Source: CAYLMM01 sp964384825 | GTDB taxonomy: Bacteria; Krumholzibacteriota; Krumholzibacteriia; LZORAL124-64-63 | DNA length: 19,842 bases | Direction of reading: 5' to 3' | Assembly: GCA_964384825.1 (NCBI GenBank) | Contig: CAYLMM010000048.1 | Coordinates: forward strand, 1-19,842 | Shown here: piece after piece, positions 1-7,622 of the stretch | Layout: each line of letters begins with the position of its first letter | Position numbering within the stretch: the stretch's first letter is position 1 | Notes under the pieces: generated by a model | Told to the model about the DNA's origin: nothing | Database searches by the model: none | Seen by the model: the letters and a program-made list of their open reading frames with translations, nothing else | Program-made: the position numbers and the translations under genes

Positions 1-378
1 AGCACCCTGGCGACCCAGTCGGCGGCCAAGACCATCAACCGGATCATCGACGTCTTCCCGCTGAACGAGCAGTCGGAGATCCGCACGCGGCTGGCGCTGA
101 CGCTCAAGGCGGTGCTCTCGCAGGTGCTGATGCGCCGCAAGGACACCCCGGGACGGGTCGCGGCGCGCGAGGTCCTGTTCGTCAACAACTCGATCGCGAA
201 CCAGATCCGCGAGGGAAAGGTCCACCAGATCAACAACGCCATCGCGAGCAGCACGAACCAGGGCATGGTGCTGATGGACGACTCCCTGCTCGCCCTCCAT
301 CACGAGGGCATCGTCCACACGTCGGACGTCCTGTCGCGGATCGTCGATCCGGAGAAGGCGCGGCACGTCCTTTCGTGA
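1..378 (+). CDS. pilT: Type IV pilus retraction ATPase PilT (C-terminal part, cut by window edge)
   Basis: The reading frame is open from base 1 and ends at TGA 376-378, giving about 125 residues of a longer protein. Visible blocks include TINRIIDVFP, ALTLKAVLSQVLMRR, AAREVLFVNNSIANQIREGK and the tail LLALHHEGIVHTSDVLSR. These match the C-terminal half of PilT-family hexameric ATPases that depolymerise type IV pili at the inner membrane. The AIRNLIRE-like helix characteristic of PilT is present as SIANQIREGK. The Walker motifs lie outside the window. PilU or another PilT paralogue is possible. A prepilin peptidase lies two genes downstream, which supports a pilus context. The next gene starts 25 bases after this stop. 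Confidence 0.9.
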   Translation, partial: STLATQSAAKTINRIIDVFPLNEQSEIRTRLALTLKAVLSQVLMRRKDTPGRVAAREVLFVNNSIANQIREGKVHQINNAIASSTNQGMVLMDDSLLALHHEGIVHTSDVLSRIVDPEKARHVLS

Positions 379-403
379 GGGCCGTCGCAACAAGGAGAGA
401 CCG

Positions 404-1132
404 ATGCTGGAATACTATCGAGCCAAGTGGCGGCTGCGCAAACTGATCCGGTACTGGAGCGAGTACCGCGATCTCGTCGTGCAATCGGTCGGCAGCCGGG
501 AGATCACCGTCGCGGTGGAGAACCGGTTCCTGGAGATCAAGGCCGACATGGCGAAACTCCTCCAGCTGCTCGAAGAAGCCGCGCCGTCCTCGATGGCCGC
601 CGAAGCCAGGCGCGAGATCGGGGCGATGACCAATCTGCTCAAGAGCCACATCAAGCTGTCCAACGACGCGGCCACCGAGCAGTGGGTGCGCGAGGAATTC
701 AGCCGGATCTGGCACGACCATTTCATCTTCCTGAACCGGTTGACGGGAGTCCGGCTCGGCCATAAGCGCGCCGCCAATCCGCGCGCCTCGGCCGCCGTTC
801 CGGAATCCGGATCCAAGAAGTGGCTGCCGCGAAGCCTCGCGGCCAAGAGGAGGCTGCATTTCGCGGCGACCGTGCTGGTGCTCGCCGTGGTCGTGATCGG
901 CGTCGTCCAGGGCTTCGGGGTCGACCGGCTTGCCAGCGGCCGTTTTGTCGTCCAGAACCAGTCCTCCGTCGGCCAGGCGCTCGAGAGCGTCCTGAACGCC
1001 GGCAACGGGGCGGCCATGAACGTCGTGCGCTTCTTCGATCCGGTCGTCGCCGCCTACGGCCAGACCTGGACCCTGGTGCTTCTTGGATCGCTGCTGCTGG
1101 GCGGCTTCCTCTGGTTTTTCGCTCGCGGTTGA
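404..1132 (+). CDS. Uncharacterised two-helix membrane protein between pilT and pilD
   Basis: No family was recognised in these 242 residues. Residues 1-115 are charged and predicted helical, with a heptad-like stretch (FLEIKADMAKLLQLLEEAA) around 42-60. A basic linker follows at 119-150. There are two hydrophobic segments, at about 152-171 and 222-239, and the protein ends with ARG just after the second. The roughly 50 residues between the helices would sit on the opposite side of the membrane from both ends. The start at 404 is preceded by AAGGAGA (392-398), a strong ribosome-binding site. The gene lies 25 bases after pilT and 22 bases before pilD, so it is very likely in the same transcript. 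A role in pilus assembly or anchoring is inferred from position only. Confidence 0.8.
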   Translation: MLEYYRAKWRLRKLIRYWSEYRDLVVQSVGSREITVAVENRFLEIKADMAKLLQLLEEAAPSSMAAEARREIGAMTNLLKSHIKLSNDAATEQWVREEFSRIWHDHFIFLNRLTGVRLGHKRAANPRASAAVPESGSKKWLPRSLAAKRRLHFAATVLVLAVVVIGVVQGFGVDRLASGRFVVQNQSSVGQALESVLNAGNGAAMNVVRFFDPVVAAYGQTWTLVLLGSLLLGGFLWFFARG

Positions 1133-1154
1133 TTCCGCCGGAGACGATGCGATC

Positions 1155-1934
1155 ATGCCGCTTTGGATCGACAACCTGCCCGGGCTGCCCGTCCTGCTCG
1201 TGGTTCTCGGGCTCTGCCTCGGCAGCTTCCTGAATGTCGTGATCCACCGCCTGCCCACGGGGGGCTCCCTGCTGCGGCCGGGGTCGCATTGCCCTTCCTG
1301 CGGACGGCCCGTCTCCCCGCGCGACAACGTGCCGGTCCTGGGCTGGCTCCTGCTGAAAGGGCGATGCCGCCGCTGCGGCGCTCCGATCGGGATCCGCTAT
1401 CCCGCGGTCGAACTGATCGGCGCGATCTGCGTCGTCGCCGGTTCGCTGACCGCCGAATCTCCGGGCGCCGCGGTCGCGCGCAGCCTGTTCCTGCTGGCGA
1501 TGACCGCCGTCTTCTTCATCGATCTCGACCACCGGCTGATCCTCGACGTGCTGACCCTGCCGGGCATGATCCTGGGTCTGGCCGCGGCTCCGTGGTTCGG
1601 CGTCTCCTACGCCGACGCGCTGATCGGCGCGGCCGCCGGGACCGGCGGTCTGTGGCTGCTGGGGCGGATCTACGCGGCCGCCCGGAACCGCGAGGGTCTC
1701 GGCGGCGGCGACATCAAGCTGGCGGGAATGTTCGGCGCCTGTCTCGGCTGGCAGGGAATGATCCTGACGCTTCTGATCGGTTCGGCGGTGGGCGTGGTGG
1801 CCGGCCTGGCCCTGATGATGCGGCGCGATTCCGAATGGAACGCCCAGCTGCCCTACGGAAGCTTCCTGGCGCCGGCGGCGGCGGTCGTCCTGATCTGGGG
1901 CCGGCCGCTGTGGAGCCTGTATCTCGGCCTCTGA
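1155..1934 (+). CDS. pilD: Prepilin peptidase / N-methyltransferase (type IV leader peptidase)
   Basis: This 259-residue polytopic protein cleaves and N-methylates type IV prepilins at the inner membrane. The N-terminal domain has the GSFLNVVIHRLP motif (23-34) and a zinc-type pair of CxxC motifs at C46/C49 and C71/C74, typical of bifunctional enzymes. The catalytic aspartates of the TFPP aspartyl protease family are present in FFIDLDHRLI (about 120-129) and in the GGGDIKL motif (183-189). At least six hydrophobic segments can be seen. ATG 1155 is chosen because GGAG at 1140-1143 precedes it and the homology begins there; an in-frame extension upstream would overlap the previous gene. It lies downstream of pilT and the two-helix protein in what looks like one operon. 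Confidence 0.95.
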   Translation: MPLWIDNLPGLPVLLVVLGLCLGSFLNVVIHRLPTGGSLLRPGSHCPSCGRPVSPRDNVPVLGWLLLKGRCRRCGAPIGIRYPAVELIGAICVVAGSLTAESPGAAVARSLFLLAMTAVFFIDLDHRLILDVLTLPGMILGLAAAPWFGVSYADALIGAAAGTGGLWLLGRIYAAARNREGLGGGDIKLAGMFGACLGWQGMILTLLIGSAVGVVAGLALMMRRDSEWNAQLPYGSFLAPAAAVVLIWGRPLWSLYLGL

Positions 1935-1950
1935 TCCCCGCGCTTCGGAT

Positions 1951-2673
1951 TCAGTCCCAGATTCCCTGTTCCGCGAGTTGGGCGGCGGCCGCCCGGGCCC
2001 ATCCCCTGTTGGCGGCCGGACTGGCCGGGCTGGGATGCAGGACCCGTCCGATCCGGGCCGTCCCCGGGTCCAGGACCTCCTTCAGCTTCTTCTCGGCGAA
2101 TCCCCCGACGCCCACCACCCATTCCGGCTCCAGGATCTCGACGACGCGCCGCATATGCCCGGCGCAGGCCTCGAACAGGGGGCGGGATTCCGCGGCCGGC
2201 AGCTTGTCCGGCGTCCGGTTGCGTCCGCCCTCCTCCATGAACGCCAGGGGACAGAAGTTCATCACCAGGTGATCGGCGAAAAATCCGGCGGGCGTTTCGA
2301 ACCGCTCGGCGAACAACCCCCAGAGCCGCCGGCCGCTGACCTCGGAGCGCTGGCAGTCCAGGCCCAGGACCGGCCGCTTGGGATGTTCGACGGCGGGTCT
2401 GGCCACCGGCTCGTCGATCCCCATCCAGTCCCTGACCGCAGCCACCTCCCCGAAGGGGACGCCGGTCTGGACCATCCCCCAGGGCCCCGGGTTCATCCCC
2501 CAGAACACCACCTTCTTGGGCCCCGCCGCGTGGGTCCGCAGATACCGCTCGTGAGGCCGCCAGGCGTATTGCAGGGGGTTGTAGACATGGGTCACCGGCG
2601 AGTCGAAACTCAGCTTCGCCACCGTTTCGCCCAGTTCGCGGGCGGCGGCGATGACCTCGGCGGATCGGGACAC
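1951..2673 (-). CDS. SMUG1-type uracil-DNA glycosylase (family 3)
   Basis: The protein would excise uracil and oxidised pyrimidines from DNA, starting base excision repair. Motif 1 is GMNPGPWGMVQTGVPFGE (residues 59-76), which closely follows vertebrate SMUG1, with N61 at the position of the catalytic asparagine. Further SMUG1-like blocks are VRDWMGI, EHPKRPVLGL, SEVSGRRLWG, and the late motif VLHPSPASPAANRGW (about 211-225) with H213. The predicted length is 240 residues against about 270 in human. GTG 2673 is chosen because GGAGG sits six bases upstream; an in-frame ATG at 2679 directly abuts that GGAGG and is less likely. The gene converges on pilD with a 16-base gap. SMUG1 is common in animals and patchy in bacteria. 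Confidence 0.93.
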   Translation of the reverse strand: MSRSAEVIAAARELGETVAKLSFDSPVTHVYNPLQYAWRPHERYLRTHAAGPKKVVFWGMNPGPWGMVQTGVPFGEVAAVRDWMGIDEPVARPAVEHPKRPVLGLDCQRSEVSGRRLWGLFAERFETPAGFFADHLVMNFCPLAFMEEGGRNRTPDKLPAAESRPLFEACAGHMRRVVEILEPEWVVGVGGFAEKKLKEVLDPGTARIGRVLHPSPASPAANRGWARAAAAQLAEQGIWD

Positions 2674-2801
2674 GATCATCCTCCGGTGGGATTGCGGAAC
2701 ATTCGGATCGACCCCGGGAATTGAACAACACCGTAGGCCGCAGGGCAAGTACGTCGTTCCCGTACCGGCAGGAAATTATTGTTTTTATGCGATTTTTTCT
2801 C

Positions 2802-2828
2802 TAAAGGATTTGCTATATGGTTCGATAA
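2802..2828 (+). promoter_or_regulatory. Sigma-28 (FliA) type promoter upstream of the FliD-like gene
   Basis: TAAAGGAT (2802-2809), an 11-base spacer and TTCGATAA (2821-2828) fit the sigma-28 consensus TAAAGTTT-N11-GCCGATAA, with TAAAG and CGATAA exact. It lies in a locally AT-rich stretch in an otherwise GC-rich gap and would start transcription near 2835, about 70 bases before the FliD-like start codon. Sigma-28 drives late flagellar genes, so promoter and product agree. Confidence 0.7.
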
Positions 2829-2905
2829 ATTGACAGTACGGCTTTCCCGGCGTTCAGAGGCATCGTCGCGGCGGTCTTCGACGGCCCCGCGGGAGGTTCC
2901 ATCCG

Positions 2906-4582
2906 ATGGCCATCACCGGCGTTTCCCCCTTCGCCAACGTGAGCATCAGGTTCCTGCGGAATACGACCGCCGCGAAGCCCGTCGCCGCCCTCCCCAGCCA
3001 GACCCTCGAGAGCCGATCGCAACTGACCGATTCCCTGCGCCGGATCGGCATCCTGCGCGACGCCCTGGACGAACTGGGAAAGCCCCTGTACTCGTCGGCG
3101 GCGAGCATCTCGTACCGGTCCGCGGCGATCACGACCGCCGACGCCCTGGAGACCGGGCCGGCCCACGCGGCGACCATGACCGGGACCGAGGAGATCAACA
3201 CCGCGCCCACGTCCTATTCGCCCTGCGGCCCCGACTGGGAGGGCGGCTCCAGCGCCCTGGCCACCATCGGCGGGGTCTATGACGGCGCCGCCGGAACGGG
3301 CACCCTGACCGTCAAGGTCCTCAAGGGCGGAACGATCGGCCAGACACGGTCCACGATCCAGGTCATCAACCCCGACGGCAGCATCCAGACCCAGTTCAAT
3401 ATGCATCCCTACGTTCCGGCCGGAACGCCGATCTCGCTGCGCAACGGGCTGACCCTGACCCTGGACGCCGGGACGCTGCAGAAGGGAGACACGTTCACGA
3501 TCGAGATCGACGCCGAGACCGGAACGAGCGTCGATCCCGACGCGGCCTTCGACGGCGTTCGCAACGACCGGCCCGACTTCGATCCCGGACCGGGCGTCGA
3601 AGCCGGATGGTTCGAGATCAACGGCACGCGGATCGACGTCGCGGTCGACGACACCGTGAACCAGGTCCTCGCCCGGATCACCGCCTCGGACGCCGGCGTC
3701 ATCGCGACCTTCGACCAGGCGACCGAAACCGTACGGCTGGAGCAGAAGACCGCGGGCCTGGATTACGGGATCGAGTTGGGCGCCGACACCAGCGGCTTCT
3801 TCGCTGCGGTCAAGCTCGCCGGCGCCGAGGCCACGCCCGGTCTCGACGACGAGATCCACCGCCCCCTGGAACTGACGCCCCGCTTCGCAGCGGTGAGCGC
3901 CGGAGCCATCGAGATCAACGGCGTCGCGGTGGACATCGACCCCGCCGTGGACAGCCTGCTGGACGTGCTGGACAGGATCAACGGCGCCGGCACCGGAGCG
4001 ACCGCGAACCTCGACGCCGAGACCGCCAGGATCACGATCTCATCGAATTCGGGAAGCCGGGCGCTGACGCTCGACGACGGCGGGACGGGGATGTTCGCGG
4101 CGATGGGCATCGCCACCGGGACCTACGAACCGGAACGCGCGGGCTCGGTCGACGGGATGCCGCCGGCCACGGCCTACCGGACCGCGGACACGATCACGGA
4201 TCTGGCCGAGGCGCTGAACTACCTGTTCGACGACGACGAGACCGGAGCCGCGGGCGCGACACTCGCGTCCCTGCGCGAAGACATCCACACCGCGGTGGAC
4301 CGCTCGTTCCGCAAGGGGACCAACCGCTATCGCACCGATTTCGGCCTGGTATTCGATTTCCGCGGCTCGGGGAACAAGGTGCTGCGTTTCGGCAGGAGCG
4401 AGCGGTCGAAGTTCGTATCCGCCCTGCAGACGAATTCCCGATCGGTCGGCGAACTCCTCCGGGGCAGAAACCATCGCGACGGGCTGGTCGAACGCCTCGA
4501 CGCCGTGCTGAAGGGGGCCGAGCGCGACATCCGCAGCAAGCTGACCGTCAGCAGCGGCGCGCTGCTCGACACGCTGGCCTGA
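2906..4582 (+). CDS. FliD-like flagellar hook-associated protein with flagellin-IN motifs
   Basis: This protein has 558 residues. Residues about 119-201 form a beta-rich repeat (GTLTVKVLKGG through QKGDTFTIEID) as seen in flagellar cap and hook-junction proteins. Two Flagellin_IN-type motifs follow, at about 233-285 (GWFEINGTRIDV) and 333-385 (GAIEINGVAVDI). The last 90 residues (LRFGRSERSKFVSALQTNSR and then VGELLRGRNHRDGLVERLDA) resemble the FliD C-terminal region. The N-terminus is atypical for FliD, so the exact role (filament cap, junction protein or a divergent filament component) is uncertain. GGAGG at 2892-2896 supports ATG 2906, and a sigma-28 promoter lies upstream. No other flagellar gene is visible in the window, so it is an orphan here. 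It converges on dnaB. Confidence 0.78.
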   Translation: MAITGVSPFANVSIRFLRNTTAAKPVAALPSQTLESRSQLTDSLRRIGILRDALDELGKPLYSSAASISYRSAAITTADALETGPAHAATMTGTEEINTAPTSYSPCGPDWEGGSSALATIGGVYDGAAGTGTLTVKVLKGGTIGQTRSTIQVINPDGSIQTQFNMHPYVPAGTPISLRNGLTLTLDAGTLQKGDTFTIEIDAETGTSVDPDAAFDGVRNDRPDFDPGPGVEAGWFEINGTRIDVAVDDTVNQVLARITASDAGVIATFDQATETVRLEQKTAGLDYGIELGADTSGFFAAVKLAGAEATPGLDDEIHRPLELTPRFAAVSAGAIEINGVAVDIDPAVDSLLDVLDRINGAGTGATANLDAETARITISSNSGSRALTLDDGGTGMFAAMGIATGTYEPERAGSVDGMPPATAYRTADTITDLAEALNYLFDDDETGAAGATLASLREDIHTAVDRSFRKGTNRYRTDFGLVFDFRGSGNKVLRFGRSERSKFVSALQTNSRSVGELLRGRNHRDGLVERLDAVLKGAERDIRSKLTVSSGALLDTLA

Positions 4583-4585
4583 TCC

Positions 4586-4615
4586 CGGCCGGGCCGGCCC
4601 TTTGCCCGCCGGCCG
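4586..4615. terminator. GC-rich hairpin between convergent fliD-like and dnaB genes
   Basis: CGGCCGG (4586-4592) and CCGGCCG (4609-4615) form a 7-bp perfect stem starting 4 bases after the FliD-like stop. There is no T tract on either side, so it is only a weak candidate for a bidirectional transcription stop between the two convergent genes. Confidence 0.35.
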
Positions 4616-4648
4616 CTTCCTCCCGCTCGAACCGCCCCGCCGGACCGG

Positions 4649-6010
4649 TCACCCCTGCAGATTCCCGAATCTCGTGAACGCCTTGTGGAAGTGCAGATCG
4701 AACTCCCCGATCGGCCCGTTGCGCTGCTTGCCGATGATGATCGTGGCCCGGTTGCGGACCGTTTCGTCGTCGGGCTTGTAGACCTCTTCGCGGAAGATGA
4801 ACGACACGATGTCGGCGTCCTGCTCGATGCTGCCGCTCTCGCGCAGGTCGCTGAGCATCGGCTTGTGGTCGCCGCGGGCCTCGACCGCGCGCGAAAGCTG
4901 GCTCAGGGCGATGACCGGGACGTCCAGATCCTTGGCCATGCCCTTGAGGTTCCGGCTGATGTACGAGATCTCCTGCTGCCGGTTGTCGACCTTGGTGTTC
5001 GCGCTCATCAGCTGCATGTAGTCGATGATGACCAGTCCCACGCCGTGCTGCTGCTTCAGCCGCCGGGCCTTGGCCTTCATCTCCATCACGGTGATGCCGC
5101 TGGTGTCGTCGATGTAGATGGGCGCCTCGGCCAGGCGGCTGCAGGCCTCGGTCAGCTTCGGCCAATCCTTGGGCTCGACCTTGCCGCGGCGGATCTCGTG
5201 GTTGTTGAAGCCGCCGCTGGAGCAGAGCATCCGCATCACGAGCTGGGGCTTGGACATCTCCAGCGAGAAGACCGCGACCGGGGTGTCCTCCTTGACCGCG
5301 ACGTTGTAGGCCAGGTTCAGGGCGAAGCTGGTCTTGCCCATGGCCGGGCGGGCGGCCAGGATGATCAGGTCGGAATTCTGCAGCCCGGCGGTCATGCGGT
5401 CGAAGTCGGCGAACCCCGTCCGCAGGCCGGTGACGTCGCTCTTGTTGCGGAACGCCTCCTCGATCCGGCGGAAGGTCTCGGGCACGACCTCCTTGACCGA
5501 CTCGAAGCCGCCCTCCTTCTGGTTCTCGGCGATGGAGTAGATCTTCGTCTGGGCCTTGTCCACGATGTCGGGGGTGTCCTCGGCGGCCTCGTAGGCGTCG
5601 GTCGCGATCTCGGTGGCGGTATGGATCAGCTTGCGCAGCAGGCTCTTCTCGCGCACGATCCGCGCGTGGTGCTGGACGTTGGCGGCCGTGGCCACCGATC
5701 CCAGCAGATCGGCGAGATACTCGTTGCCCCCCACCCGATCGAGGATATCTTCGCGCTCGAGGGCCTCGGCCACGGTGATGCCGTCGATGGCCTGATCGTT
5801 CTCGTAGAGCCGGCACATGACCTCGAAGATCCGCCGGTGCTCGAAACGGTAGAAATCGTCGGCGGCGAGGGTTTCGATCGCGACGCCGAGGGCGTCCCGT
5901 TCGAGCATGACCGCGCCGAGAATGGCGCGCTCGGCGTCCTCGTTCTGGGGGGGGATCCTGTCGGCGGGGATTCCGCTCCTGAGGCTTCTCTTCTGGGCCA
6001 GGGGTTCCAC
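4649..6010 (-). CDS. dnaB: Replicative DNA helicase DnaB
   Basis: This is the hexameric helicase that unwinds the replication fork. The N-terminal domain opens with the classic IPPQNEDAERAILGAVMLE (about 19-37). The RecA-like C-terminal domain has Walker A ARPAMGKTS (220-228), Walker B LVIIDYMQLM (326-335), SLEMS (249-253), ALSQLSR (368-374) and SDLRESGSIEQDADIV (387-402). The length of about 453 residues is normal. GTG 6010 is preferred because GAGGTGA lies just upstream at good spacing; an in-frame ATG at 6031, seven codons earlier, has only a weak ribosome-binding site. No intein or insertion is present. It is divergent from the methyltransferase gene, with DnaA-box-like sites in between. 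Confidence 0.97.
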   Translation of the reverse strand: MEPLAQKRSLRSGIPADRIPPQNEDAERAILGAVMLERDALGVAIETLAADDFYRFEHRRIFEVMCRLYENDQAIDGITVAEALEREDILDRVGGNEYLADLLGSVATAANVQHHARIVREKSLLRKLIHTATEIATDAYEAAEDTPDIVDKAQTKIYSIAENQKEGGFESVKEVVPETFRRIEEAFRNKSDVTGLRTGFADFDRMTAGLQNSDLIILAARPAMGKTSFALNLAYNVAVKEDTPVAVFSLEMSKPQLVMRMLCSSGGFNNHEIRRGKVEPKDWPKLTEACSRLAEAPIYIDDTSGITVMEMKAKARRLKQQHGVGLVIIDYMQLMSANTKVDNRQQEISYISRNLKGMAKDLDVPVIALSQLSRAVEARGDHKPMLSDLRESGSIEQDADIVSFIFREEVYKPDDETVRNRATIIIGKQRNGPIGEFDLHFHKAFTRFGNLQG

Positions 6011-6146
6011 TGTCACCTCGCGGGAGAACATCCGGTTTCCGGGGTTTCGGGGCGCCGGCCCGGCCGGCGGCTCTTCAATGTAACACACCGCCGCGCGGGG
6101 ACGCAGCCCCGTCCTTCCCCGGCCCGCGATTTCCTGGGGATGAAGC

Positions 6147-6320
6147 TGTGGAAAGACCGGGGAAAAGACCCGGAGCCCCGGGGACAACCTTGTGGACAAC
6201 CCGCCCGGACGGTGGGAAACTGCCGCGAAAGACGCCGCCGAACGGCGCAAAACCTTGGAACCGGGGGCTTTCGAAGTCTCCCCTCATCCACAGGATGGAC
6301 CACCGATGAGTTGTGGAAAA
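6147..6320. promoter_or_regulatory. Cluster of four DnaA-box-like 9-mers between dnaB and a methyltransferase gene
   Basis: Compared with the DnaA box TTATCCACA on either strand, the sites are TGTGGACAA at 6191-6199 (one mismatch), TCATCCACA at 6284-6292 (one mismatch), TGTGGAAAA at 6312-6320 (one mismatch, overlapping the methyltransferase start) and TGTGGAAAG at 6147-6155 (two mismatches). A fifth, TGATCCACA at 6478-6486, is inside the coding region. No AT-rich unwinding element is evident nearby, so a DnaA-controlled promoter region is more likely than a replication origin. The gap 6011-6305 shows nothing else convincing. Confidence 0.5.
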
Positions 6321-7190
6321 CTCGAGGAATCCCTCGCCGCGATCGCCGCGGCGCCCCACCCCCCGATCCCCTGGAGGGACGGAGGGCAGATTCCCTGGCA
6401 CGATCCCGGATTCAGCGAGAGGATGCTCGCGGTGCACCTCGACCAGGGCACCCACATGGCGAGCCGCTCGATCGAGGTGATCCACAGCCACGTCCGCTGG
6501 CTATGCCGGCGCCTGGAAGCCACCCTCGGGGCGAAAAGGGGTCTGCGGGTCCTGGATGTCGGCTGCGGCCCGGGCCTCTACTGCCACGAGACGGCTCGCC
6601 GCGGCCATAGCGCGGTCGGCTTCGATTTCGCACCCGCCCCGCTGCGCTGGGCGGAAGACACCGCCCGGACCGAAAACCTGGACTGCGCCTTCCACCGGTT
6701 CGACCTCACGCGGCTGACCGACGACGACCTGAAGCTGCTGGGACCCTGCGACGCCGTGACCTTCTGGTTCGGAGAATTCCATTCGTTCCCGGCCGCGACG
6801 GCCCGCGTCTTCCTGGAGAAGCTGGCCTCGCTGCTGCGGCCGGGCGGGATCTTCGCGCTGGAATTCCAGCCCTACGAGACCTACCCGCGCGACGACGTCC
6901 AGGAGTGGAGCGCCTGCGAGAAGTCGGCCTTCCGCGACCGGCCCCACTTGTGGCTGCAGGAATACCACTGGGACGACGCCCAGGATTCCGAGATCAACGT
7001 CCATTGGATCATCGACGCCGCGACCGGGGAACTGGCCCGCTACGCCCAGTGCAGCCGGGCCTATCCGGCCGGGGAGCTTGTCGACATCTTCGCCGGCGCC
7101 GGTCTGGTCGATCCCGTCTTCCATCCGCCGATCACCGGCGTGAGCGAACGATTCGAATTCGAGATGATGGTCACCCGGAAATCCGATTGA
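6306..7190 (+). CDS. Class I SAM-dependent methyltransferase
   Basis: The protein has 294 residues. The SAM-binding glycine-rich loop is VLDVGCGPGLYCHE (82-95), followed by the acidic end of strand 2 in AVGFDFAP (103-110) and the later LLRPGGIFALEF (176-187), so a Rossmann methyltransferase fold is clear. The substrate is unknown. The N-terminal 75 residues (IPWRDGGQIPWHDPGFSERM and following) form an extra helical cap. ATG 6306 is chosen because AGGA lies about ten bases upstream and coding-like sequence begins there; the frame is open further upstream through GC-rich sequence that does not look coding. A DnaA-box-like 9-mer overlaps codons 3-5. A hairpin lies 26 bases after the stop but is better placed as a terminator for the opposite strand. 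Confidence 0.88.
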   Translation: MSCGKLEESLAAIAAAPHPPIPWRDGGQIPWHDPGFSERMLAVHLDQGTHMASRSIEVIHSHVRWLCRRLEATLGAKRGLRVLDVGCGPGLYCHETARRGHSAVGFDFAPAPLRWAEDTARTENLDCAFHRFDLTRLTDDDLKLLGPCDAVTFWFGEFHSFPAATARVFLEKLASLLRPGGIFALEFQPYETYPRDDVQEWSACEKSAFRDRPHLWLQEYHWDDAQDSEINVHWIIDAATGELARYAQCSRAYPAGELVDIFAGAGLVDPVFHPPITGVSERFEFEMMVTRKSD

Positions 7191-7216
7191 CCGGCCGGCC
7201 CGGAGCGACACGAAAA

Positions 7217-7250
7217 TCGGCGGCCCCGTCCAGAAGGACGGAGCCGCCGA
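7217..7250 (-). terminator. Intrinsic terminator for the pseudo-receiver gene
   Basis: A 15-position stem (arms 7217-7231 and 7236-7250, one mismatch) closes an AGAA loop. Read on the minus strand it is followed by TTTT (7216-7213), and it begins 25 bases after the pseudo-receiver stop codon. On the plus strand there is no T run, so termination of the methyltransferase transcript here would be weaker. Confidence 0.78.
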
Positions 7251-7275
7251 CCGCACCCACACCGGTGCTACTCGC

Positions 7276-7620
7276 TCAGGACACCATGACCGATCTGAGG
7301 GCGGCCTCGATACGCATGGGTGACGGATAGCGCTCGAGCCGGATCACTCCCCCCGCCCTGATCGGATCCTCATCCTTCCCCCCGCCGAGAATTATGGTCT
7401 TCAGGCCCCAGCGCCGCCTCCCGCCGTCGCTTCCGATGGCGCGTTCGGCGATCTCGCGGGCCAATATGGCGATGTCGCAACAACCCGGATCGGCGGAACG
7501 AACATGGGCGACGTCCGGCGCGACGACGACCCTGAAGCGCCCGGACAGGAAAGCCGCCAGGTCGCCCGCGAATTCCTCGTTCGGATCCACCAAGAGGATG
7601 CTGATTTTGGATTCATCCAC
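7276..7620 (-). CDS. Stand-alone degenerate receiver domain (pseudo-receiver)
   Basis: The 114 residues have receiver-domain spacing: SILLVDPNEEF at the first strand, CCDIAILARE where the phospho-acceptor strand should be, TIILGGG for the strand carrying the conserved Thr/Ser, and RLERYPSP for the Lys-Pro loop. Key residues are altered: the acidic pair is reduced to D12-P13, the phospho-acceptor aspartate is A54, the Thr/Ser position is G79 and the lysine is R97. It should not take part in phosphotransfer and is more likely a protein-binding module. GTG 7620 is chosen because homology begins there and GGGAGAGG is just upstream. The frame is open to 7896, with an ATG at 7782, but that segment does not look coding. 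It follows the sigma-54 activator gene after 454 bases. Confidence 0.65.
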   Translation of the reverse strand: MDESKISILLVDPNEEFAGDLAAFLSGRFRVVVAPDVAHVRSADPGCCDIAILAREIAERAIGSDGGRRRWGLKTIILGGGKDEDPIRAGGVIRLERYPSPMRIEAALRSVMVS

Positions 7621-7622
7621 GA

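Noticed and set aside
2830..2835. Perfect TTGACA -35 element
   Set aside because: No acceptable -10 hexamer is found 16-18 bases downstream. It lies just after the sigma-28 -10 element.
6011..6305. Chromosomal replication origin at the DnaA-box-like cluster
   Set aside because: There is no AT-rich unwinding region, and neither dnaA, dnaN nor gidA is adjacent. A regulatory region upstream of dnaB fits better, though it is not excluded.
4685..6610. Plus-strand open frame of 641 codons
   Set aside because: It is antisense to dnaB, whose helicase motifs are unmistakable, and has low-complexity composition.
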